A stretch of DNA of 28,934 nt from Planctomycetaceae bacterium (lineage in GTDB: Bacteria; Planctomycetota; Phycisphaerae; SM23-33), in NCBI GenBank assembly GCA_021371965.1, contig JAJFVE010000030.1, positions 1 to 28,934 of the forward strand. The letters run 5' to 3'. The notes below the pieces were generated by a model. The model had not been told where the DNA came from. It did no database searches and saw only the letters and a list, made by a program, of their open reading frames with translations. A program made the position numbers and the translations under genes. Shown one piece after another: positions 11,601-18,245 of the stretch (position 1 is the first letter of the stretch; each line of letters opens with the position of its first letter).

Positions 11601-11718
11601 CAGCGAGATGCGAGCGGGAATCGGCATCGCGTCCGTCGGCGGCATCGCCTCGTCGGCCTTGCTGACGCTGGTGGTCCTCCCGGTGGGCTACCTGCTCTTC
11701 ACCCGCTCGCGACGTTGA
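8653..11718 (+). CDS. RND-family permease lacking the canonical proton-relay residues
   Basis: This is a 1021-residue inner-membrane transporter of the HAE-1 type: TM1 near residues 10-30, a periplasmic porter domain, TM2-6 (about 330-540), a second porter domain, and TM8-12 (about 850-1018). The fold markers are clear ('SPGDIEKDVAKRIEDAV', 'TPILCALLLKP', 'LRPVLMVTLAAVLGMLP'). Unusually, the TM4 motif that reads VDDA in AcrB is V-S-N-S here (S399, N400). The TM10 lysine (AcrB K940) aligns with N928, AcrB R971 with E958, and T978 with V965. The reading frame is intact, so it does not look like a decaying gene. Drug, lipid or metal export cannot be told apart; CusA-type metal pumps also keep acidic relay residues. 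Its ribosome-binding site lies inside the end of the adaptor gene. Confidence 0.93.
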   Translation: MFLANVSVRRPIAVGCLIIALVALGLNAYRKLALENLPKIDVPYVTIQTVWPGASPGDIEKDVAKRIEDAVSRVDGLKHVTSSCMENACLTQLEFQLGVNVDVAATDVRERLDTILGELPADVERPVVLKLDINAKPIVTLALTGNAGVDAMYDFADNRLRDRISVIRGVANVELVGGSKREVHVLLDRAAVAAAGMTSLNVVEATRNGVMSIPSGRIREGGAEYAVRFDADYDAVAAIDSLEVANNNGSRRYIRDMGTVQMASQERRQLAFIDGQECISIRVVKKAEANTVQVVSDIRQAMAKIAATLPGGMKLIWISDDGQFVQASVDSTLSDIVMGIALTAAVLLVFLANLRTTVVVSITMPLTILISLWFMQLLDFTLNLSTLLAIGLSTGILVSNSIVVLENVVQRFADTHDRWEAARKGTSEVAVAVLASAGTNVVVMLPIGMMGSMVGLFFRPFAVTTLIVNTMSLLVSFTLTPILCALLLKPASQVTHNPLTRLAQRWDAALSAMAHGYARLLHLVARRRWLAGLLILGVVALLWQAMALAPRLGFSFVDNPDRGQIFIKLEYPTRYDLAAATIRAHQACTALRDLPDLRHILMTVGKVEGSAGMSSEGVYLAQTFLVFADKTERSWNIMDVLQQVRSRLANHTDCIVTASVPSVVGGQSLPMEMEISGEELPVLDRVAMDVQRLARGTAGVVNPDTTVRQGKLELRVHPRRAILADQHISAQTLAMTLRANLEGIKAGSFKRGDRTYDIRVKFAEKSGKDQVEQFLVPAGAGRSVVLANFADVQEVRVPVMITRVDKQRVVKMVSDLGQGATLSQAVKALRDQVDARGVMPAGYGYRFAGEYERMADGMAGFAEAGILAVLLTYLMLAAILESFTRPLLIMVTVPLGAIGAVWALYMTANSISMFVLLGLVMLVGIVVNIAVLIFDRLAVLQAQGIEPREAMMQAIADELRPVLMVTLAAVLGMLPMAIGTGLGSEMRAGIGIASVGGIASSALLTLVVLPVGYLLFTRSRR

Positions 11719-11743
11719 TGAACCCGCGGTACGACTGCGGCAG

Positions 11744-13204
11744 TCAGCCTTTGATCACGCCCATCGGGCGCAGGCGCGCGACCTTGTGGCTGATCCCCGC
11801 CGCGGCGACGCAGTTGACCACGTCGTCGACGTCCTTGTACGCGGCGGGTTGTTCCTCGGCCAGGCCTTCGCGGCTGCGGGACTTGGCGATCACGCCCATG
11901 GCCGCCAGTTCCTTGTCGATGCGCCGCCCGGCGGACTTGCGGATGGCCTCGCCGCGGCTGAGCACGCGCCCCGCGCCGTGGCAGGTGCTGCCGAAGCTCT
12001 GCCGCATCGCCTCTGCCGTGCCCAGCAGCACGTGGGAGGCACGCCCCATGTCGCCGGGGATCAGCACCGGCTGGCCCAGGTCGCGGTAGCGGTCCGGCAG
12101 ATCCGGGCTGCCTGGCCCGAACGCCCGCGTGGCCCCCTTGCGGTGTACGCACAGGCGGCGCATCTTGCCGTTGATCTCGTACGTCTCGACCTTGGCGATA
12201 TTGTGCGCCACGTCGTACACCTGAGCCATGCCAAGCTGCGCCGCGCTCTTGCCGAAGAAGTGCGAGAACGCCTTGCGGATCTGCTCGGCCAGCAACTGCC
12301 GGTTGCACCAGGCGAAGTTCGCGGCCGCCCGCATCGCGGCCAGGTACTGCTGCGCCTCGGGGGCGTCGAAGGGCGCGCAAACGAGCTGGCGGTCGGGCAG
12401 GTCGATCCCGTATCGCTTGGGGACGCTCTGCATGGTCTTGAGATAGTCGCCGCAGACCTGGTGCCCCAGCCCGCGCGAGCCGCTGTGGATCATCACCGTC
12501 ACGCGGCCTTGCTCCAGCCCCATCGCCGCGGCGGCCGCGGCGTCGTAGACCTGATCGACGTACTGTATCTCGGCAAAGTGATTGCCCGAGCCAAGCGTGC
12601 CGCATTGATCACCGCCGCGCTTGCGGGCCTCCATGCTTACCGCCGACACGTCAGCGCCACCGATGCTTCCCGCCGATTCGGTAGCCGCCAGGTCTTCGTC
12701 GCTGGCCAGGCCGCGGTGGTGCAGGTACTTCATGCCTTCATTGAGGAGGCGGCTGATCTCGCCGCCGGAGAACGTGTACGGCCCGCCGACGCCCACGCCG
12801 CAGGGCACGTCGCGAAAGACCTGGTTGGTCAGCGTCTCCATCCGCGGCCGCACGTCGTCGGCATGCAGATCGCTGGTCAGCAGGCGCACGCCGCAGTTGA
12901 TGTCATATCCGACGCCGCCGGGCGAAATCACGCCGCCGGCGTCGATGTCCATCGCGGCCACCCCGCCGATGCAGAACCCGTAGCCCCAGTGGATGTCCGG
13001 CATGGCCAGCGAGGCCCCGACAATCCCCGGCAGCGTCGCGACGTTGGCGACCTGGTCGAGCCCGCCGCCGGCGACAACGTCCTTGATCAGTTCATCGCTG
13101 GAGTAAATGATCCCGTCCACGCGCATCCCGCGTGACGCATCGCGCGGAATCCGCCAGCGATTGCCATCCAGCCGCTCCAGCTTGCCTTCAAATTGCCTTG
13201 CCAT
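11744..13204 (-). CDS. rtcB: RNA-splicing/repair ligase RtcB
   Basis: RtcB is a GTP- and Mn-dependent ligase that joins RNA 2',3'-cyclic phosphate or 3'-phosphate ends to 5'-OH ends, in tRNA splicing or RNA repair. The 486-residue length matches the long form of the family. Key sites are visible: 'GGVGYDINCGVRLL' with the metal ligands D101 and C104, 'GTLGSGNHFAEIQ', 'HSGSRGLGHQ', and 'TCHGAGR' with H409 as the expected guanylylated histidine. It lies downstream of archease on the same strand, separated by 87 bases of GTC/GAC microsatellite, and is probably co-transcribed. Archease is known to activate RtcB for multiple turnover, which supports the assignment. The end is convergent with the RND gene (25 bases apart) with no obvious terminator. 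Large plus-strand ORFs over it are shadows. Confidence 0.96.
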   Translation of the reverse strand: MARQFEGKLERLDGNRWRIPRDASRGMRVDGIIYSSDELIKDVVAGGGLDQVANVATLPGIVGASLAMPDIHWGYGFCIGGVAAMDIDAGGVISPGGVGYDINCGVRLLTSDLHADDVRPRMETLTNQVFRDVPCGVGVGGPYTFSGGEISRLLNEGMKYLHHRGLASDEDLAATESAGSIGGADVSAVSMEARKRGGDQCGTLGSGNHFAEIQYVDQVYDAAAAAAMGLEQGRVTVMIHSGSRGLGHQVCGDYLKTMQSVPKRYGIDLPDRQLVCAPFDAPEAQQYLAAMRAAANFAWCNRQLLAEQIRKAFSHFFGKSAAQLGMAQVYDVAHNIAKVETYEINGKMRRLCVHRKGATRAFGPGSPDLPDRYRDLGQPVLIPGDMGRASHVLLGTAEAMRQSFGSTCHGAGRVLSRGEAIRKSAGRRIDKELAAMGVIAKSRSREGLAEEQPAAYKDVDDVVNCVAAAGISHKVARLRPMGVIKG

Positions 13205-13290
13205 TGCGTCCTCGTCGTCGTCCTCGTCCTCGTCGTCGGTTGTTTCCCCGGAATCAAGAACCGAGGACGACGAGGACGAGGACGAGCACG
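13205..13290. repeat. GTC/GAC microsatellite forming an imperfect inverted repeat
   Basis: Blocks built from CTCGTC units (13208-13239) are followed after about 20 bases by the complementary blocks CCGAGGACGACGAGGACGAG (13261-13280, continuing to 13286). The two can fold into a long, slightly mismatched hairpin that fills the archease-rtcB spacer. A related block is at 13749-13767 upstream of archease. The right arm starts 6 bases after the archease stop. Confidence 0.8.
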
Positions 13291-13291
13291 T

Positions 13292-13711
13292 TCAGATATC
13301 CAGCAACACCTGCCCGGCCCAGCGGCCTTCGACTTCCCGCACTTCGAGCATGTGATACGTGACGGCTTTGACTTCCGTGCCGGTCTCGTGGCGGGCGGGG
13401 TTGAGCGGCTCGCAGTCCACTTGCGCGTGTACGAGGTTGGGCTCGATCTTCATCACGCGCACCGCCGCGACAGCTTTGCGGTTAGTCTGGATCGTGTCCA
13501 TGATCTTCCAGAGGAACTCGACGGCCAGGGCTTCGATATCGTCCCCCCGCGCTTCGATGGTGATGGTTTCCTTCGTCTTGACCTGCTCGCGGCGGCAGAT
13601 GAAATCCGCCAGCCCCTCGGCCAGGGCCTCGAAGAGTTCGCCCAGCGTGTCGGCGCTGGCCTTAAGACCGACGTCGGCTGTATGCTCGAATGTCTCGCAG
13701 TGCTTGGACAT
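13292..13711 (-). CDS. Archease (RtcB activator)
   Basis: Archease is a small metal-binding protein that helps RtcB take up GTP and turn over. The 139-residue product has the expected length and N-terminal signature 'FEHTADVGLKASADTLGELF', whose H10 and D13 belong to the conserved His-Thr-Ala-Asp motif. Further matches are 'IEALAVEFLWKIM' in the middle and a C-terminal 'AVTYHMLEV...GRWAGQVLLDI', where the family has Lys-Ala-x-Thr-Tyr-His and a final VLLDI. It is the first gene of a two-gene minus-strand operon with rtcB. Upstream lies a repeat-filled 138-base divergent spacer shared with endonuclease IV. Confidence 0.95.
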   Translation of the reverse strand: MSKHCETFEHTADVGLKASADTLGELFEALAEGLADFICRREQVKTKETITIEARGDDIEALAVEFLWKIMDTIQTNRKAVAAVRVMKIEPNLVHAQVDCEPLNPARHETGTEVKAVTYHMLEVREVEGRWAGQVLLDI

Positions 13712-13748
13712 TACTCAACTCATTAAGGCGAGGGTGCCAGTCCATCCG

Positions 13749-13811
13749 CTCGTCCTCGTCGTCGGTTTTGTCTTTTCCAAACAACCGCGCGGGGCAAGCC
13801 CCGCCGCTAAC
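13749..13811. repeat. Second GTC block plus GC-rich palindrome
   Basis: 13749-13767 repeats the CTCGTCCTCGTCGTCGGTT block also found at 13223-13241. After a T-rich stretch, CCGCGCGGGGC-AA-GCCCCGCCGC (about 13785-13807) folds on itself and matches the palindrome at 3605-3634. The elements occupy the divergent spacer between archease and endonuclease IV. Confidence 0.65.
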
Positions 13812-13849
13812 ATTTCCTATGATTCAATTATAGAGCCAGACGCGTTAGG

Positions 13850-14725
13850 ATGTCCCGCATGCTTCTGGGCAGTCATCTGAGTATCGCCGGGGGGATCGAG
13901 CGGCCGCTGGTGGCGGCGGCCGCGCTGGGTTTCAATACCGTCGCGATGTTCCTCCGCAGCAACATGCAGTGGCGGGCCGCCCCGTTAGAGGACGAGGCCG
14001 TCGCCCTCTTCCGCCGCACGCGAAGGCAACTGGGCATCGGTCCGGTCGTCGCCCACGGGATGTACCTGACGAACCTGGCCGGGCAGACCGAGGTGCGCGA
14101 GAAGTCGCTGGCCGTAATCGCCAACGAGGTCGAGCGGTGCAGGCGGCTGGGGATCGAGTACCTGGTGATCCACCCCGGCTCGCGAGAGGACGTGGGCGAG
14201 GGCATCGCGATGATTGCCGACGGGCTCGATGCAATCCTGACCGAGCCGCGGGGGCCCAAGGTGCTGCTGGAGACGACGGCCGGGGCGGGCTTCACCATCG
14301 GGCGGCGGTTCGAGCACCTGGCCGCGATCATGACGGCCGCCCGGTGCCGCCCGCGCCTGGGCGTGTGTTTGGACACCTGCCACATCTTCGCCGCGGGGTA
14401 CGACATCCGCACGAGCGAGAGTTACGTCGAGACGATGAAGGAGTTCGACCGCGCGATCGGCCTGCGGCATCTGCGGGCGATTCACCTTAACGACTCCAAG
14501 AAGGGCCTGGGCAGCAGCGTCGATCGCCACGAGCACATCGGCCTGGGCAAGCTCGGCCGCGAGGCCTTCGCCAACTTGATGAACGACCGCCGCCTGGCGA
14601 AGGTGCCGATGATCCTCGAAACGCCCAAAGAAAAGGATGATCAAGGCCGCGATTGGGACCTCGTCAACGCCGAAGTCTTGCGGGCGATGGAACATCGCCT
14701 ACCACAGAGACACAGAGTTCACTGA
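13850..14725 (+). CDS. nfo: Endonuclease IV (AP endonuclease)
   Basis: This enzyme cuts DNA 5' of abasic sites in base-excision repair using a three-zinc TIM barrel. All expected metal ligands of the family can be matched: His in 'AHGMYL', His in 'IHPGS', Glu in 'LETTAGAG', Asp175 and His178 in 'CLDTCH', His in 'IHLNDSK', Asp and His in 'VDRHEHIG', and Glu in 'MILETPK'. The length (291) is close to the usual 280-300. The ATG at 13850 is used, but the next ATG at 13859 (starting MLLGSHLS) matches the family N-terminus as well. The last ten residues (HRLPQRHRVH) are encoded by the beginning of a CCACAGAG-type repeat, so the natural end was probably extended or replaced by the repeat. Confidence 0.95.
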   Translation: MSRMLLGSHLSIAGGIERPLVAAAALGFNTVAMFLRSNMQWRAAPLEDEAVALFRRTRRQLGIGPVVAHGMYLTNLAGQTEVREKSLAVIANEVERCRRLGIEYLVIHPGSREDVGEGIAMIADGLDAILTEPRGPKVLLETTAGAGFTIGRRFEHLAAIMTAARCRPRLGVCLDTCHIFAAGYDIRTSESYVETMKEFDRAIGLRHLRAIHLNDSKKGLGSSVDRHEHIGLGKLGREAFANLMNDRRLAKVPMILETPKEKDDQGRDWDLVNAEVLRAMEHRLPQRHRVH

Positions 14726-14860
14726 GGTAGAAGCAAAACAAACTGTGGAATAATGGAAGAGTGGAATGCGGGGCGGGCGACCGGACGCTTCTTCATCATT
14801 CCATCATTCCATCATTCCTTCATTCCGTTCCCCTCTGCGCCCTCCGTGCCTCTGTGGTAA
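14700..14860. repeat. Nested inverted-repeat element between convergent nfo and TauE/SafE genes
   Basis: Outer arms ACCACAGAG (14701-14709) and CTCTGTGGT (14850-14858) are perfect complements. Inner arms TGGAATAATGGAA (14746-14758) and TTCCATCATTCCA (14799-14811) pair at 12 of 13 positions, and a tandem CATCATTC run spans 14794-14815. The left arm encodes the end of Nfo and its stop. The right arm begins directly after the stop of the opposing gene. A related element is at 22477-22532. Confidence 0.8.
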
Positions 14861-14868
14861 GTTTTTCC

Positions 14869-15702
14869 TCAACGGCTAAAGAACACGGCCGTGATTCCCG
14901 GAATCAGGATGCGAACGCTGACGACGCCCAAGGCCGCGGCGAGGCTTCGCATGATCCACCGCCCGTGGATGCGCCGGGACAGGGCCGCGCCGATCTGCGC
15001 TCCGGCGATGGCGCCGCCGGCCAGCATGATCAACTCGGGCAAGTCCGCCCGCCCCAGCGTTCCATCTATCACGTGCACCAGCGTGCCCACCAGCGTCATC
15101 CCCGCCAGGATGAAGTGGCTGGTGGCCGTGGCGATGTGAACGGGGAAGTCCAGCAGGTTCACCATCGCCGGCACGTGAATGATCCCCCCGCCGATGCCCA
15201 GGATGCTTGAGGCCAACCCCACCGCAAAACTTATCGCCATGCCCAGGGCCAGGCTGAAGGCGTACTCATGGCGCGTGCCGTGCGCGTCGACGATTGTGCG
15301 CTTGAAGGTGGACCAGCGGCCGTGGCTGCGCGGGGCGCCGTTGAACGTCTTGATAAAGATGTAAGCCGCCACCGCCAGCAGCAACAGGCCGAACACCAGC
15401 TCAAACACGTGGCGCGGGATGTACTTGACCAGGTACGCCCCCGCCGCCGCCCCGGGAACGCCGGTCATCTGGAACAGCAGCCCGCTCTTGTAGTCGATGC
15501 GCTTCATCCGGGCGTATGAATAGGAACCGCTGAGAGCGTTGAAGAAAACCATGGCCAGCGAGATCGCCGTCAGCGTCTTGGGCAGTTTTTCTGGATACGC
15601 CAGCAGAAGGATCGGCATCAGAATGAACCCGCCGCCGGCCCCGATGATCGTACCAAATGCGCCAACCCCAACGCCCAGCGCAAGCAGGTACACATATTCC
15701 AT
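14869..15702 (-). CDS. TauE/SafE (TSUP) family permease
   Basis: Members of this family move sulfite, sulfoacetate or other small organic anions across the inner membrane. The 277-residue product has about eight hydrophobic segments. It has the family's glycine-rich N-terminal loop, 'GAFGTIIGAGGGFILMPILLL' (positions about 10-30), and the related internal repeat 'ASSILGIGGGIIHVPAMVNLL' in the second half. I place the start at the ATG giving MEYVYLLALG, preceded by AAGGA, because the ATG 27 bases upstream adds a non-hydrophobic leader (MGCCKDNAA). It stands alone, divergent from rsgA and convergent with nfo. The substrate is unknown. The stop codon is followed at once by a CCACAGAG-type repeat arm. 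Confidence 0.9.
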   Translation of the reverse strand: MEYVYLLALGVGVGAFGTIIGAGGGFILMPILLLAYPEKLPKTLTAISLAMVFFNALSGSYSYARMKRIDYKSGLLFQMTGVPGAAAGAYLVKYIPRHVFELVFGLLLLAVAAYIFIKTFNGAPRSHGRWSTFKRTIVDAHGTRHEYAFSLALGMAISFAVGLASSILGIGGGIIHVPAMVNLLDFPVHIATATSHFILAGMTLVGTLVHVIDGTLGRADLPELIMLAGGAIAGAQIGAALSRRIHGRWIMRSLAAALGVVSVRILIPGITAVFFSR

Positions 15703-15835
15703 CGCTGCGTTATCCTTACAGCATCCCACAGAAAACCGTATCCGGCCAATCTAGTGGAGCATCGCTCACGGAGCAAGAAGGTTTCGCCACTTGTGCCGCC
15801 GCGCGCCGCATGGTACAGAAACAGCGGAAAGGCTC

Positions 15836-16966
15836 ATGGCTAAATACAAAGGCAAATCGCAGCGCCGCATGAAAGGGTGGCACCAGCGCGTCGTCGCCGG
15901 CGGCGAGGCCGACGATACCACCGACAGCCGCCGCCTGGGCTTCGGCCGCCGCGAGGTCAAGCTGCCGCCGGCGCGCCTGGATGCGCCCGAGCAGAACCTC
16001 GACGAACTGCCCAAGACCGAGGGCATGGTGACAGGCTTCTATCCCGGCGGCATTCTCGTGCGCACGGCTGATGGGCCATTGCTGTGCATGGTCGCCAAGA
16101 CCTTCCGCTCGCTCGAAGGCACCAGCGCCCTGACCGTGGGCGACAACGTGACCGTGGCCATCGTGCCCCGCACCGCTGCCGAAGCCTCAACCAAGGCCGA
16201 CAAGGACCGCGCCGACGGCATGATCATCGCCCGCGAAAAACGCACCAGCGTGCTGGCCCGGCCCGCCCCCCGAAGCGCCAAACGCAACGACCCCTACGCC
16301 GAAGAAGCCTTTGAAAAAGTCCTCGCCGCCAACATCGACCTGCTCGTGCTCGTGGTGGCTACGAAGAAGCCCGCCCTGCGCCGCGGGCTGGTGGACCGCT
16401 TCCTCATCATCGCCGACCGCGGCGGCCTCGCGCCGGTCCTGGTCGTCAACAAGATCGACCTCGGTCAGCCGGACCTGGAAGTGCTGGCCGACCTGGAACA
16501 CCTCGAACTGCCCATGGCGTTCTGCTCGGCCGAAAGCGGCGAAGGGCTCGACGATCTGCGCGAGATCCTCACCGGCAACCGCTCGGTGCTGGCCGGGGCC
16601 TCCGGCGTGGGCAAGACATCGCTCATCAATGCCATCATCCCCGGCGCGCAGGGCCTGACGCGCGAGATTCGCGCCAAGGACAACCGCGGCCGCCACACCA
16701 CCACCGCCGCGGTGCTGTACGACCTGCCCGGCGGCGGATTGATCATCGACACGCCGGGCATCCGCGAGCTGTCGCTGCCGCTGACGGCCCAGGACCTGCC
16801 CTGGTACTTCCCCGAGTTCGAGCAGATCGCCCCACAGTGCAAGTTCAACGACTGCACGCACACGCATGAGCCTGGCTGCGCCGTGCAGAAGGCCGTGGAA
16901 GAAGGCCAGATTCCCGCGGGACGGTATGAGAGCTATATCCGGATGCTGGAAACGATTGAAAGATAG
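15836..16966 (+). CDS. rsgA: Small-ribosomal-subunit biogenesis GTPase RsgA
   Basis: RsgA is a circularly permuted GTPase that helps mature the 30S subunit and checks the decoding centre. The 376-residue product has an OB-fold N-domain (about 70-150) and then the permuted motifs in order: G4 'NKID' (205-208), 'SAESGEGL', the Walker A loop 'GASGVGKTS' (254-262) and 'DTPGIREL'. A C-terminal zinc knuckle follows (C335, C340, H342, C348 in 'CKFNDCTHTHEPGC'). The start at 15836 follows GGAAAGG at 5 bases; the longer open frame from 15791 is unsupported. A basic, lysine/arginine-rich extension of about 60 residues precedes the OB fold and makes it longer than the E. coli protein. The TAG stop is the first three bases of a GATCCT-type hairpin. 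Confidence 0.95.
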   Translation: MAKYKGKSQRRMKGWHQRVVAGGEADDTTDSRRLGFGRREVKLPPARLDAPEQNLDELPKTEGMVTGFYPGGILVRTADGPLLCMVAKTFRSLEGTSALTVGDNVTVAIVPRTAAEASTKADKDRADGMIIAREKRTSVLARPAPRSAKRNDPYAEEAFEKVLAANIDLLVLVVATKKPALRRGLVDRFLIIADRGGLAPVLVVNKIDLGQPDLEVLADLEHLELPMAFCSAESGEGLDDLREILTGNRSVLAGASGVGKTSLINAIIPGAQGLTREIRAKDNRGRHTTTAAVLYDLPGGGLIIDTPGIRELSLPLTAQDLPWYFPEFEQIAPQCKFNDCTHTHEPGCAVQKAVEEGQIPAGRYESYIRMLETIER

Positions 16967-17044
16967 ATCCTAGATCCTCGATCCCAGGGAGAAACAGGAC
17001 GTTGTCTGCCGCCCCTAGGATCGAGGATCTAGGATCGAGGATCT
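16964..17044. repeat. GATCCT-type inverted repeat beginning at the rsgA stop codon
   Basis: The left arm (16965-16984) and right arm (17018-17037) pair at 19 of 20 positions around a 33-base loop. The right side is itself a tandem of GGATCGAGGATCTA. The T of the rsgA TAG is the base just before the left arm and the A and G are its first bases. There is no T-run, so this is not a standard terminator. Confidence 0.85.
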
Positions 17045-17063
17045 GTTTCTAAAGGAGTTTCAC

Positions 17064-18032
17064 ATGCAACGCGGCACCCAATGGCTGCACGACGCCCGAT
17101 GGGGCGTCATGACCCACTTCCTGGCCCGCCTGCCTGGGCCGGCGATCGACAACCGGATCGTGACCGCCCAGGAGTGGAACGAGCAGGTGGACTCCGTCGA
17201 CGTCGAGGCGATGGCCGACACGCTGGCCGACCTCGGCGCGGGGTATCTCATCCTGACGCTGGGACAGCTTAGCGGGCATTTCTGCTCGCCGAATGCGGCC
17301 ATTGATCGCATCGGCGGGATCACGCCCAGCCTCTGCTCGCGACGCGACCTGCCTGCCGAAATGGCCCGCGCCCTGCGCAAGCGCGGGCTGCGGCTCATCG
17401 CGTACATCCACTCCGAGCCGCCGCATCACGAGCAGTGCCGTGACGCCTTTGAGACCACCCAAGCCGCACGCGAGGCCGACCGCCGCCGCCTTGGCATGCA
17501 GCGCAAGTGGCAGAGCGTGATCGCCGAGTGGTCGGCGCGATGGGGCGACCTCGTCAGCGGCTGGTGGGTCGACGGCTGCTACGACCCGCCGATGTACAAG
17601 TCGCTCGATGAGCCCAACTGGCACAGCTTCGCCGCCGCCCTGCGGGCCGGCAACGAGCAGTCGCTGCTGGCGTTCAACCACGGGATCATGTGGCCGCCCA
17701 AGAGCATCACCGACGAAGACGATTACCTCGCCGGCGAGGTCGATGGGGCCTTCTTCGCCGGTTATTGGGAAGGCAGCCGCTACTGCCAGGTGCCCGCGAT
17801 CTACCAAGGCGTGCGGCTGCACATTCTCTCGTTCCTGGGCACGATGTGGTGCCAGGGCGACGCCCCGCGCTTCCCTGACGAGTTCGTGGCCGGCTACACC
17901 AAGTTTATCGCCAGCCGCGGCGGCGCGACGACCTGGGATGTCCCCATCGAACGCGACTGCACCATTCGCGAAAGCTTCATGCCCCAGCTCAAAGCGATAG
18001 GCCAAGCCGTAGCACGGGCGTCCCGCCCGTGA
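17064..18032 (+). CDS. GH29-like (alpha-L-fucosidase-like) short protein
   Basis: The 322-residue product resembles the catalytic barrel of family 29 glycosidases: 'WLHDARWGVMTHF' at the start corresponds to the family's W-x-x-x-x-F-G-x-F-x-H-W opening. 'GWWVDGCYD' at about residue 168-176 matches the region holding the catalytic aspartate (W-x-D-G). It is shorter than typical fucosidases (about 450) and lacks a signal peptide, so it would be cytoplasmic and lacks the C-terminal beta-sandwich. AAAGGAG lies about 7 bases before the ATG. The last seven residues, VARASRP, and the TGA stop come from the first hairpin of a dispersed repeat, so the ancestral end was probably a few residues earlier. 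The sugar substrate, and even glycosidase activity, are uncertain. Confidence 0.75.
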   Translation: MQRGTQWLHDARWGVMTHFLARLPGPAIDNRIVTAQEWNEQVDSVDVEAMADTLADLGAGYLILTLGQLSGHFCSPNAAIDRIGGITPSLCSRRDLPAEMARALRKRGLRLIAYIHSEPPHHEQCRDAFETTQAAREADRRRLGMQRKWQSVIAEWSARWGDLVSGWWVDGCYDPPMYKSLDEPNWHSFAAALRAGNEQSLLAFNHGIMWPPKSITDEDDYLAGEVDGAFFAGYWEGSRYCQVPAIYQGVRLHILSFLGTMWCQGDAPRFPDEFVAGYTKFIASRGGATTWDVPIERDCTIRESFMPQLKAIGQAVARASRP

Positions 18033-18211
18033 GTCGCACGGCCGTCCCGGCCGTGCCGGGTGCCACGCACAACCCCGTTGTGCGTGCCAATGTGCCCGGG
18101 GAAAAGATGAAGCGTCGGTTGGAGATGCATCGTGTCGCGGGCGTCTCGCCCGCGCGTGGCGAGGGCATCTTGCCCTCGCAGAGAGGACGTTCCGCGGACC
18201 CGACGTCCGCG
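18011..18211. repeat. Cluster of palindromic modules (fucosidase-like gene to TIM-barrel gene)
   Basis: Five stem-loops with 5-base loops follow one another: CACGGGC-GTCCC-GCCCGTG (18013-18031), CACGGCC-GTCCC-GGCCGTG (18037-18055), CGCGGGC-GTCTC-GCCCGCG (18136-18154), GCGAGGGC-ATCTT-GCCCTCGC (18159-18179) and CGCGGAC-CCGAC-GTCCGCG (18193-18211). A different palindrome with 10-bp arms and a 3-base loop is at 18064-18086. Stems differ between copies but remain fully paired. The first overlaps the TGA of the preceding gene. Confidence 0.9.
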
Positions 18212-18245
18212 ACACGGCAAAACGCGTTCTTCAAGGAACTCGCTA

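Noticed and set aside
11719..11743. Terminator between convergent RND and rtcB genes
   Set aside because: The 25-base spacer has no stable hairpin or T-run on either strand.
8299..12089. Very long ORFs in other frames of the RND gene (868 codons on plus, 533 on minus)
   Set aside because: They overlap a clear RND permease and give Arg/Pro/Gly-rich sequences without domains.
11786..13135. 449-codon plus-strand ORF over rtcB
   Set aside because: RtcB on the minus strand has all catalytic motifs; the overlapping product has none.
18132..18245. N-terminal extension of the TIM-barrel protein
   Set aside because: It would translate the palindromic modules (Arg/Pro/Ser-rich) and has no ribosome-binding site; ATG 18246 has AAGGA and matches the family start.
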